64,000 nucleotides of DNA from the NCBI GenBank assembly GCA_021399445.1, contig JAJTUQ010000006.1, positions 2,480,001 to 2,544,000 on the forward strand. The letters are read 5' to 3'. Source of the stretch: Xylogone sp. PMI_703 (taxonomy: Eukaryota > Ascomycota > Leotiomycetes). Under the pieces are notes generated by a model, which was not told where the DNA came from, did not search any database, and worked only from the letters and a program-made list of their open reading frames with translations. Positions within the stretch are counted from its first letter, which is position 1. The number at the start of each line of letters is the position of its first letter. This document shows, one piece after another, positions 45,684-55,901 of this stretch. A program made the position numbers and the translations under genes.

Positions 45684-47218
45684 TCAGGCCGTCAGTGCCG
45701 TTCGTTCGTGATGCCCCTGATACCCCTCATACTCCGTAGACGTCAGCGCGATGTTTTCGTTCTCCTAAATAAAAATAGTTAGCCCAAATATGTCCTTCAA
45801 ACTGTTAAAAGGACCAGCTGCCGTTGATCGTACCGGAACTCCAGCGACACGTACAAACTGTTGCTGCTTACCACCAAAAAGCCGTGCCGGTGCCTCCACC
45901 ATACTGTAGATGACATCCCTGATATCCAGCGCTTGGAGTATCGCCATGTATCCGAGAGGACCACCCATGTATCGTGCCTCTTTGCCTGGGATGGCGGAGC
46001 CCTTGCCGATGATGTATTCGGAGGTGCGGAAGACGTAGAGGAAGGTTAGGGCGAAGATGACCATTTCGGCTGTGGAGAGGAGGTTGGGGACGGCGATGGT
46101 TATGTCGTTGTATGTGTAGTGGCTCGTTGGTTTGAGATCACCCCCAGAGATCAGGAAGGTGAATATTGTCTGTTGTTTTGCGATCGTTATTAGCTACGGC
46201 CAGGGTGATGCAGGAAATATGTAGAGTGCTTTTGGGGACATACTGTTTGAAGGAAGTTTACAAACACAATTGCTTTGAATGCAAAGAACTTAGTCCCGGG
46301 TTTGCGGTGTGCAAGTTCTTTTTTTGTGAGCTTGTAGAACCTGAGCATTGACATTACTGCCAGTGATGTGGTGAGTATGGATGCAATGGTTATCTATAAT
46401 ATTATTAGCATACTTTCCATAGCGTGTGCTTTGCTTAATTGGACAACCCAGGAGTGGCAGGATGCAAAGGTCGTAGGATTCCGAGACGTACCCAAATATG
46501 AGCAAAGTAAGGTTTATTTGATTGCTCGCAAAACACACCAACGGCTTGAGTGATATCTGTGGCAACTAATATTCCGAAGGAGACAATGGGGAATTGGAAA
46601 ACCATGAAATTCATGGACTGGTACAAGTGTTAGCCTTCTCGGCGCATGGTCCTGCACAGTGCAACAGGATACTAACGGTATATTTTTTCAATGTCCCCTT
46701 ATTCATGAAGAACTCCTGCCTAGCATAGTGATCTTCGTGCAGAAACTCTAGTAATAACATGAAAAGAGACGCGAAACAACAGGCTTCGTAGAATGTTCCG
46801 ACAGGAGTGATATATTTCGAAGCATCCTCGAATGCTACACCGAGAAAGGAGATGATAGCGTAAACCGGGACTACACTGATAATTCGTATAAGACTGCAAA
46901 GAATAACGTCAGCATCGTAGTGGTAGCTTAAGTCAAAGTAAATGGAAACCTACTGTTTTTGTTCTCTGGGCACAGAATAGTGCGTAGCATGCTTCATAAT
47001 GGAGAATATTGATATAATACAGGTGAAGGCCGTGAGAGCGCCGGCAGCAATGACTGCTATTTCGTGGAAAGACATTCCATTTGAGTATTTTACTTGTTCT
47101 AGGAGGTGGTTAGGAAGCATGCACCGTAATCTCAAATCGTATTTGTCGTACCTGGATTTGCCAGCGTCTTGACGGGACAAGTGTGGTTCTGGGAAGAATC
47201 ACGATGAAATATGCCCAT
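45684..47218 (-). CDS. TMEM184/OSTalpha-like (DUF300) membrane protein
   Basis: Seven exons on the minus strand: 47218-47152, 47098-46954, 46893-46677, 46617-46492, 46393-46244, 46169-45834 and 45764-45684, giving 373 residues. Seven hydrophobic segments are expected for this family and are seen. Family features include HATHYSVPREQKHLIRII, SVVPVYAIISFLG, FYEACCFASLFMLLLEFL and KFFAFKAIVFVNFLQT. An apparent stop (TAG) right after FGLTIFI is the acceptor of the last intron (donor GTACGA at 45833, branch CTAAC); the last exon adds ENENIALTSTEYEGYQGHHE. OSTalpha/TMEM184 proteins are linked to organic solute or steroid transport in animals, but their fungal role is not known. Confidence 0.85.
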
Positions 47219-49177
47219 GATTGTTATTGAGAGTTTTTAGTCCGCCGATTGTAAGATAGAAAATTCGTGCAAAATTGTTGAATAAATCACAAACGACAGT
47301 TGGTGTTCCAAGGAAATTGAGAGGAGGTGTATAGGAGAAGAAGATGTAGTAGAGATTGAAGAGACTGGACGATGAGACCGAATGGAGAATGCTAAAACAA
47401 TAATTCAAAAGCTAACAAAGAATGTAATATATATAAACTTTGATCTTCGCAGATCTTTTAGATCTTGTTGTATAGCTGTCTACCTTGCCTTCTACAGTGT
47501 GGCATTGTAGCAGGCCGCGCTGCTTACCCGAATAGGAAATCATGCCTACAGCTGCAGAGCTGCAGCCCTACAGCCAACGCAGCCACCAGACACGAAACAC
47601 ATAACCATGCCTCAGCTTTGCGTGGTACGAGCCCAGCAACTCCAATTAAACACAAGCGCTCATGTTGTAACGGCGCAGTGCCGTGTCCGGGAAAACGCCA
47701 TCTCGTACCCTAATTCTCATTTGGTCTGCTGCAACAAGCTTTCTTGGCAAGGCTTTTTTGTATCGTTTTCATCTTTTTAAGTTATCTAACCAAAGTATTT
47801 TATGATTGACAGGACCAGTTTATCTAACCAGGCTAGGTTGATTTGTTATCTGAAGCAGGCCACATTGATTACCGTTGGCACTTAACCGTATCACTCTTAC
47901 TCCGTGGCTCAAGGAAATCCGCTTAACCAGGGCATATTTGGCGTATCCATCGGAGGAAAACAGAGATCCGGAAGATGCTACTGAGGATGGCTTAGATGCG
48001 CAGGACAGCTCGGGATGCTGATGCTGTGGATCTACAAGATCATCAATAAGCACTACCGTACAGCATCTGAGCTGTTAACGTCGTTTGTCGGACAGCTTCC
48101 TTAGATAGGTTGGGGATCGGATGCTCTATGCAACTTATGTAAAGATGAAATGCTACTCAACCCCAGATGGGGGAGGCATTGGGTCTGAAACTTACCACAA
48201 GTACATCCTTTCGTTGTTGTCACTGCAACTGGCAGGGAAAGGAAGTGAGGCGCAGCGGCGGCGCAGTCGCGAAGGGCATTGGCTGGAAAGAAGATGTGGC
48301 CCGGGCGTCGCCAGCTCGTACCCCTTTCCTCTTTGGGCGAGCTGTGCGACAAGGCTGAGATGCCGTAATTGGTTCTTGCTGTGATTCATCTCCAAGCTTA
48401 ATTAAAGTTTAAGTCCCTTGATGCTCAGGGACAGGAACAATATCCATTACGGATCCGTTCACGTCGTCATTACTGTGTCAAACTCTACATACAGTACATG
48501 GAGAATGGGAGATGCTCTCGATCTGTGGCGTTCCTAGAAGCGGTGCCTGAAGATAATTGCATGCTCAGCCTGGTGATAGGGTGCCGTTCAGTCATACAGT
48601 CCAAGCAAACTCAAGTAACTCGACAAGCAAAAACATCTCATTATCCATAGTGTGGACCTCATATTGGTGGCCCATATCAAGCAATCAATGGAGTTAGAAC
48701 AGGAATTACACAGCTGGAACCAGGATGAACTGCATAATCCGCGTTGAAATCTTAATCAGCAGATTCGTTCCCAAATGAATTAATATGTAATACATATAGA
48801 AGAAGTAAATACGATTTTTATTTCTTGCAATGGCCTCAGTTCTCTGTGATAACGTAGTCGCTGTGGCTGGAACAGCGTTGTGGCTGGAGCTGTTTAAGCT
48901 CAAGGGGCAAATCAGCGGAGTGCCTGCAGCAGCTCCCTTATCGTAAGCGGGTGGCTGATCCCACCATGGATTGGAGAGCCTCGACAACTCTATTCAACAA
49001 CTTTAAACCTCACGCGCCAAATCAACTCAGAAATCACCACGCATTCTTTTGCCTTTTCTTTTATTACTGCTTCGAAGATACCTCTTTTTATGCTTCTTTA
49101 ATATGATTTTCTTTTACATTTGAAAAAATCACCTAATTATTTGTGCCAACGAACAAAAAGCTAATACCGCTTTGAAG
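47219..49177. other. divergent intergenic region, no gene seen
   Basis: Nearly 2 kb between the divergent starts of the TMEM184-like gene and FAR11. It includes a CTGCAG-rich stretch at about 47548-47565 (repeated CTGCAGAGCTGCAG) and GC-richer DNA at 48160-48370. No coding frame with recognisable features. Confidence 0.5.
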
Positions 49178-52100
49178 ATGACTTCCCTCTGGTCTGGGAA
49201 CCCGCTAGATGCGCCAGCTGGAGCAGCAGAAGTCGCTGATGTTGCAGACACGGGAGTCGCAGATGTTGGACCTCCAGCTCCCCAGCCTCCAACTAGCGTT
49301 CCAATGGGCCGTCCTCAGTATCAACGAAATCAACCGCAGCCACCCCCGCCTCATCAGCCCCCTCCCCCGCCAGCTCCTCAGCAAGTGGGCAACTCGACCG
49401 ACTCCCTCTCATTAATGCAGCTTCGACGCATTGTTACGGAGTTCCCGCGCGTAGATCCGATATCCTACGCCTTCACATACGCCGACACTGCTTCGCTGGA
49501 GGAGGAGATTGACGAATGGTTTTCATACAATGATGCTGAGTTCAGGAGGCTGCATCGAGCCAAGGATACGTTTGAGAGACGATGGAAGAAGTTCGCTGGG
49601 AAGACATGGCTGGAGGCAGATGAGGAAGAGCAGAAGAAGTTCGTCCAGCGAGAGATTACCGGCCTGCATGCTACCGACCTGAGGAGACGATGCAAGAGTC
49701 TGCAGACGCTCCTGCACGTAGTGCTTGGTGTGTGGTATGAGACTGCTGGGATTGGCGCCCCAGAAGAGGGTGAAAATAAATCGCAGGAACCAAATACTGG
49801 AACGGGTGGTGTACGAGGCCAAAAGAAAACAAAAGCCACGGCTTCTCAAGTTAAGCATATCAAAGCTGGCATAAACCTAGTTGCACAAGCCGGAGGAATA
49901 GCTGTTTTATACGAAGTTATGCAGAATTCTTTCAAGAATCTGTGGTAAGGAGCCCGGCCCTTTTGTTACAAATAATTCTTTTGGCTCACAATACCAGGGA
50001 CGTTGAGTTCAGGGAAACGAAATTAACGGAAGAGGACATCCCATTCATACAGGATGAACTCGATAATGCTACTACTATAATGTATCTCCTAATCGAGACT
50101 TCTCGCAGTGATCCGATTACCTTGGCGCCAGCTCGCAATGTGCTGCGTAAGTCGGATCTTCATGCTCATGAAGGTATCTGCTAAAAACATATAGTTGAGC
50201 TAAACCCACCTCTGGTCAATTCCATGGTCACGATTACTTCGAAACTTCGTTGGGATGAGGCGAATGAGTTACCTCAGACACGAGTGAGTACGGTGTATTT
50301 TTAGTCCTAGTCGTCTACTGACCGCGTCAAGATATTCCTTCTATTCTGGAAATCGATTCTTCTTGTCTTCGGAGGCTTGGCTGAATTAGACAAAGTGAAG
50401 AAAGCAACCAAGGAACCTAACGATCTCAATAGTGACGGCGGAAAGATTATCACTGCATCTCCACTCGACTACCATATATTCCGTCAAGAAATTACCTCTA
50501 AATATCCTGCCTATACCCCTCCGCCACCACTTTTACCATTGGAGCCAGACAATAACTCCATTCTTCCACCCCTACCTAATCGACCAAGTCGTGCTAATGG
50601 TTCAAACGGAATTATCCCACCTCTTGTAAATGTCAATACCAGCGGGGCATCTATTCTACATCAACCTGTACATATTGCAACTCCTGCGCCGTCACCACCA
50701 CCATCTCCTCCTGTCGGAGGTAAAGCAGGGAAGAAGCAGAATTATCAAACCAATCAAAACTTCCCATTTATGTACCCCCCATTAGATAGCACTAGTAGTG
50801 GAGCAGGAGGAAAGGGACAGGCGGGATTGCAAGATTTGCTCGTTGGCCGTAAATGGGAAGGTAGCGATATACCCAAATCCATCCTTGAAGCTGGAGAGCT
50901 CTTTGCAGGAAGAATTAGGATGACAAGAGCTATTCGACAGCTCTGGGAGGAACGAGAGCGATTCTTAAAATTCGAGCGTGGTTGGGAGAAGGAAAAAGAC
51001 GACGATGTAGAAGAAATCAATCTAGACAACCTCGTGGAGAACAAGCTGAATCTAGAGGAGCCGAAACGCCATGCTCCTGTTGAAGCTGATGAAGTTGCGG
51101 ATGCAAATTTAGATCCTGAAACCAGGCAAAAGCTAGACAAGGTCGAAAAGCTATACGTGAGTCTTACCTTTTCCACCTCCATTACCATTACTAAGAATGT
51201 CTCAGCAAAACGCTTTACCTCATTTACAGTCTCTCGTCATTGTTTTACTGAAGGCTGTCCTCGCAAATGTGACGGCCCTTCTTACCCAACCAGTTAACGG
51301 CCAGTCCTATACAGGACTCGCTCCGAGCTTCAAGTCCGAAATAAATCTTCGTGCTCAACAGAACAGGGCGCAAGATCCAGCTAATGCTACTTCTCCTCCA
51401 AATGGTGCCGAATCTACGGAAATTTCGCTTGAAGAGATTGAATCTTTAAGGTCACGGGAGATTACAGCAAAAGCCGTCTCTGGTATACTTTTGATGTTAT
51501 TGAAGTGGTTTAAGCTTTCACGTAAGTAGAGAGATCAACTATATCGATGCAGCTATTAAAGCTAACACCTGTTATAGATGTACTAAAGTTTGAATACTTG
51601 ACTCAACTGTTGCTTGATTCAAATTACTTACCCTTAATATTAAAACTTTTCGCCCATCAGGATGTCGACAAGTTAATAGACACTAAGACAGATAGAGACG
51701 ATATGAGGTAAGAGCTCGTTAGATCCCTTATGATATATATTGACGATGTGATATAGTTTCTTCGCATTTTGTAACCTCAACAGTAAACAAGCGGCTTCAA
51801 ATTTGGAGCAGGCCGATGATGAAAGCGAGGATGATGCAGCTCCTCCACCAATAAGACGCCGACGAGATGATACCGTTAGCCACAGCGAAGAACAGCTTCC
51901 TGCTCTTGCATTCCAAGAGAATCCGCACTCTACAGGGGAAGTCGATGAACTGGGCTACCCAACAGGTGAAATGCCCATGGAGCCCATAACCGAATACTCA
52001 TGGCGGAATTTCTTCTCCTCCATAAACTTCCTCCGAATCATGCAGAAGATCTGCAAGAATAAAGCCCACAGAAACCTCCTCCTAGTCCAATACAAGTCCT

Positions 52101-52504
52101 CAAACATCCTCAAAAAAGCACTGAAACTACCTCAGCCAGAACTACGACTTTACACCCTTAAGCTCTTCAAGAACCAGGTTCCCTACTGCGGCCGAAAATG
52201 GCGCCAAGGAAACATGCGTGTCATCACCTCCGTCTACCTCTTCTGCCACCCCGAGCTGCGCGATGATTGGCTAGCAGGTAGCGATGTAGACGCCGAAGTC
52301 GAAGAAGCGTTGCCTCTGGAACAAGCTCTTCGATCATTGACTCACTGGCATAATGTTAGGCGTTATCCGGACCAAATGGGTGCTGATGTCAAGATCCTGG
52401 AGGAGGAAAATGATTTCTTCATTAGGGAGCTGGAGAAGATGGAGTTTGTCACAGACGTTGTTGATGAGAGTGTTATGGATGGTGGATGGGATGTACCTTA
52501 TTAA
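49178..52504 (+). CDS. STRIPAK subunit Far11 / HAM-2 / PRO22 (N1221-DUF3402 protein)
   Basis: Seven exons: 49178-49944, 49998-50146, 50195-50283, 50332-51156, 51230-51521, 51578-51707 and 51757-52504, giving 999 residues. The protein starts with a Pro/Gln-rich disordered region, followed by the N1221 domain (LRRIVTEFPRVDPISYAFTYADT), a low-complexity middle with QNFPFMYPPLDS and GLQDLLVGRKWEGSDIPKS, and the C-terminal DUF3402-type domain (PITEYSWRNFFSSINFLRIMQKICK, LLVQYKSSNILKKALK, QVPYCGRKWRQGNMRVITSVYL). STRIP/Far11 is a scaffold of the STRIPAK phosphatase-kinase complex. In filamentous fungi, its homologues (HAM-2, PRO22) are needed for hyphal fusion and fruiting-body formation. Confidence 0.93.
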
Positions 52505-53058
52505 TGATTGGCAAATAGGTGCACTTTGGTTGGTTTATACTCTTGCATGGCATGAGGCAGTTTTTGTATGGGTAATATAGAGGGCAGAGATACGAATTTA
52601 TGTGAGAGTCATGCTGACGATATGTATGACTTGAAATTAGACATCGAGTCTCTCAATATTTGTCTCTAACTTGTTCTATGTCACACCACACCTACCTTGA
52701 GTATTATCAAGACGAAACGTGCGACTCAGGACGATAGCGGCGAGAGGTTTGTACAGAGTATTGAACCTTGTGTGTAGGATTCCATTCGAAATATTTGTAG
52801 CCACCTATGGAGCCATGATCTATAAAGCATAAGATAATAATACAATCATGACTATGCACTTCTCTCTGCGCCATCATCAATATGCCTTAGCTCCCCATAA
52901 ACCTGGGTATCAACTGAACGCCTCCTTCTCTGAAACCACCTGCTCCCATCTACTGCACTGTAGAGGTATCCCGTAACAAGTCCCATTTGCAAGAACCTCT
53001 AGGACTGAAAAGAAATCTGATCTACAAATCCTGGGAAGGATGGCTCATATTTATAGCG
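52505..53058. other. intergenic between convergent genes
   Basis: 550 bp with 3' flanks on both sides. Nothing further seen. Confidence 0.5.
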
Positions 53059-54303
53059 CTACGCCGATGGAGGGTGCGACAGGAAAGGACGCTCGCGGAT
53101 AAAACTGCTAACATTCAACGTCATGCTCAATTCCTGCAGGTACTCATCCACGCTCCTCAGGATACCCCCCTGCTCCTGATCATCTCCCACGAACTCAGGG
53201 ACTTCAACGAGATTATACGGCTCACTGCGAGCTTTCTCGAGAGAATCGTCAATGAGTACAGTATTTGTCTGATCCCAGCGACGGCCGAGATGGTACTCGG
53301 GATGGGACCGTGAAATTATCGGATCCTCCCATAACTTGGTGAGTCTCTTGTAGCATTGGACTCTGAGGTTATAGTCTTGAGCTGAGAGACCAAAGCGGTC
53401 ACGGCCCCAGACAGCGACTGCTTTTTCGAGGTGCTGTTGTCCCAGTGTCCGACACATGTGACGGACGTTGTCCGGTTTTGCGGAGGACCATATTACGACT
53501 GTGAAGTTGTGGAGGCATCGCTGGAGGAAGATTTCTGCATCTGGTCTTTTGACGAATTTTGTGGGATTTCTCTTGGAGGGCCTAAAAACAAGGGTGCCGT
53601 TGAGATCGATGACCACTAGGAGATTTTGAGGGCTCTGGAGCCTTGTTATGGGGCCTTGACTATGAGCGATATACTCGGGCGTAGGGTTTGGAACGCCGCC
53701 AGACTCTGCTGAAGGGGGAGATCTCACATCCCGAACAGAGGATCTCCAATCCGTTCGGGGGTTTGTCGGATTTGGTGTCCTACTTCGTTCCCGCTGGGGG
53801 CGACCATTTGGATTCCTTGGTCCCTTGGGAGCTCCCTTAGGGGCTCTTGGTACGGCTTCTTGATTAACTGTTGCGGATGTATGTATATTTTGAATGTCTA
53901 AAAGGTGGTTGCTGAATAATGGCCGTGCCGCTCTTGGAGGAAGCTGCCTTCTCGTTGAAGATGATATCTGCACTGATTCAATGCTCTGAGAAAGTTGGGT
54001 AAGATTTGACTGTTGATGGATAAATTGGGACGAAAGTTGGGCAATATTTGGTTGTTGATTGCTTAATGGAGACAAAGTTAGACTACCTTGTCCCGTTACT
54101 TCAGAAGCTGAAGACGTATTTCCAAGTTGTTGTGAAACCTGAGCATTCTTAGATTTCTTGTGTCTCCGTCTCCCCTTTGGGGCTCTAGGTATAGTGCCTT
54201 CCATACTGACGCAGCTTGAGCTAGAGTCTGTCAAAAACGTGCTTGCTGCCTGGAAACTACATCTACGTGGAGCGTGTTTAGGCCACAGCCGTGATATAAA
54301 CAT
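53059..54303 (-). CDS. FCP1/NIF-like HAD-family protein with altered DxD motif
   Basis: A single frame encodes 414 residues. The C-terminal half (from about residue 225) is an FCP1-homology HAD domain with VVIDLNGTLVFRP, RPDAEIFLQRCLHNFTVVIWSSA and TNTVLIDDSLEKA. In HAD phosphatases the first motif is DxDxT; here it reads D-L-N-G-T, so the second Asp, which acts as acid/base, is Asn. The catalytic nucleophile Asp and the third motif (LIDDS) are kept. The N-terminal half is low complexity, rich in Ser, Gln, Arg and Pro, with a basic stretch GRRRHKKSK. The first ATG (54303) gives a somewhat basic N-terminus (MFISRLWPKHAPRRCSF) that could be a mitochondrial signal. An in-frame ATG at 54204 has better context (GTATGG) and would remove it. 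Function unknown. Confidence 0.82.
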   Translation of the reverse strand: MFISRLWPKHAPRRCSFQAASTFLTDSSSSCVSMEGTIPRAPKGRRRHKKSKNAQVSQQLGNTSSASEVTGQGSLTLSPLSNQQPNIAQLSSQFIHQQSNLTQLSQSIESVQISSSTRRQLPPRAARPLFSNHLLDIQNIHTSATVNQEAVPRAPKGAPKGPRNPNGRPQRERSRTPNPTNPRTDWRSSVRDVRSPPSAESGGVPNPTPEYIAHSQGPITRLQSPQNLLVVIDLNGTLVFRPSKRNPTKFVKRPDAEIFLQRCLHNFTVVIWSSAKPDNVRHMCRTLGQQHLEKAVAVWGRDRFGLSAQDYNLRVQCYKRLTKLWEDPIISRSHPEYHLGRRWDQTNTVLIDDSLEKARSEPYNLVEVPEFVGDDQEQGGILRSVDEYLQELSMTLNVSSFIRERPFLSHPPSA

Positions 54304-54669
54304 GTGTGTTATACTCCAGCAGCAGAAAGTATGTAATTGAATTTTCTTTTATGAGTGGCGAAGATTTATCGTCTACAAACCGTTCTTGTCCACATGGGAG
54401 TGTTCGAATTCACTTTTTAGCTGCTGATCAAAACTTTTAGACCCCAGTCTTACAAGGAGGACAATTGCTTATTTAATATGAGTGATTATGCAGACAGTGA
54501 GAATCGAGTGTGTCGAGATATGAAGTTACTCTTTTTGGATTTATGCCTAAGGCTTTGATATTTTTTATACATCTAAAATAGGATTAGCATGGTTTCTTAT
54601 CGATAATCAGTTCTCTTAATTGACATATTTTCTAAAGCGATAAACTCAGATCTGCAATTAACTCCAAAC
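54304..54669. other. short divergent intergenic region
   Basis: 366 bp between the divergent starts of the HAD gene and RRP36. AT-rich; nothing further seen. Confidence 0.5.
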
Positions 54670-55617
54670 ATGCTTTCAGGAAAGCGAAAAGCGCTGGACG
54701 CAAATCTACAAAGGCGCGTAAGGGCGAGAAGGGAGTCGAGCGAAGAATTGGAGTCTTCTGGCTCTGAAAAATCGCTGCATGACGAGCCAAATACCGACAC
54801 AAAGAACTCGAGTGATCCGGAGAATGGCAGTGAAGACGACGATGAAGTATTTCTCCCCAGGAAGCATCCCTGACATTTTCTAACAAGGATAAAGTCCCCA
54901 TCATCGGAACCAGAAGCCGACCAGGAAGATGTAGCTGCGATATCTTTTGGCGCATTAGCTAAAGCTCAAGCCAGCTTGGCTAGAGAAGGTCGAGGATCCA
55001 AGTCCGCAAGCAAGAAAGGAGACAAGACATGGACGAATGATGAAGAACTCGAGCGCAAAGCTGGACGTAAAGACCGCAGGGATTTTGATCGATCAAGCAA
55101 ACACGCACCAACCGAAATTTCAAGCAAGAAAGCAGTATCGAGGAAACGAGAAGTAATCCCAGTGAAGAAACGGGATATTCGAGATCCCAGATTTGAATCA
55201 ACGAGTGGGCCCTTAGACATGAACAAAATAAAAAAGGCGTATTCATTCTTAGACGATTACCGGGAAGATGAGATAAAGCAGCTAAAGGAAACTATCAAGA
55301 AAACAAAGGATGAAGGCGAAAAGGAAAGGTTAAAGAAGGAGCTTCTATCTATGGAATCGAAGAAGAGGGCGGATTTGCAGAAGAGGAAGGCGCAGGAGAT
55401 ATTGGATCAGCACAAGAAAGAAGAAAAGGAGCGAGTCAAGCAGGGGAAGAAGCCTTTCTTCCTTAAGAAATCGGAGCAGAAGAAGAGGTTACTCCTGGAA
55501 CAGTATGGAGAGCTTAAGGGCAAGCAATTAGATCACGTTATTGAGCGGAGACGGAAGAAGGTGGCATCTAAGGAGAAGAAGAGGATGCCATTTTCAAGGA
55601 GGAATGTTGAATCGTGA
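54670..55617 (+). CDS. RRP36: ribosome biogenesis protein Rrp36
   Basis: Exons are 54670-54846 and 54895-55617 (299 residues). The intron carries a TTCTAAC branch. The Rrp36 domain is recognisable from KREVIPVKKRDIRDPRFESTSGPLD through YSFLDDYREDEIKQLKETIKK, and its C-terminal end has KKPFFLKKSEQKKRLLLEQY and ERRRKKVASKEKKRMPFSRR. Rrp36 belongs to the 90S pre-ribosome and is needed for early cleavage of pre-rRNA at A0-A2 in the nucleolus. The N-terminal part is acidic and disordered. The C-terminal half is a long highly charged helix. Confidence 0.92.
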
Positions 55618-55901
55618 TAAAAATAAGGTGGATGTAATCATATGGCGGGTGATCCTGAGGGATAATAGTGGCTGTAAAATAAAGTATCTTGTTTATTCAA
55701 GCAGAAAATATCGATTCCGACAAGATCGTGGGGTCGATGATACCCTAGTATTTAAAACCCGGTTAGTAAATCTTTTGACTTTATATTTCCTCATTAATGG
55801 TTCTACAAGTATCCTATGCTATGCTTCTCTAATATAATATACAAGAGTGGAATATATCCGTTTCCTGGATGACAATCAAATCTGGACATGTCTAAGGTCT
55901 A

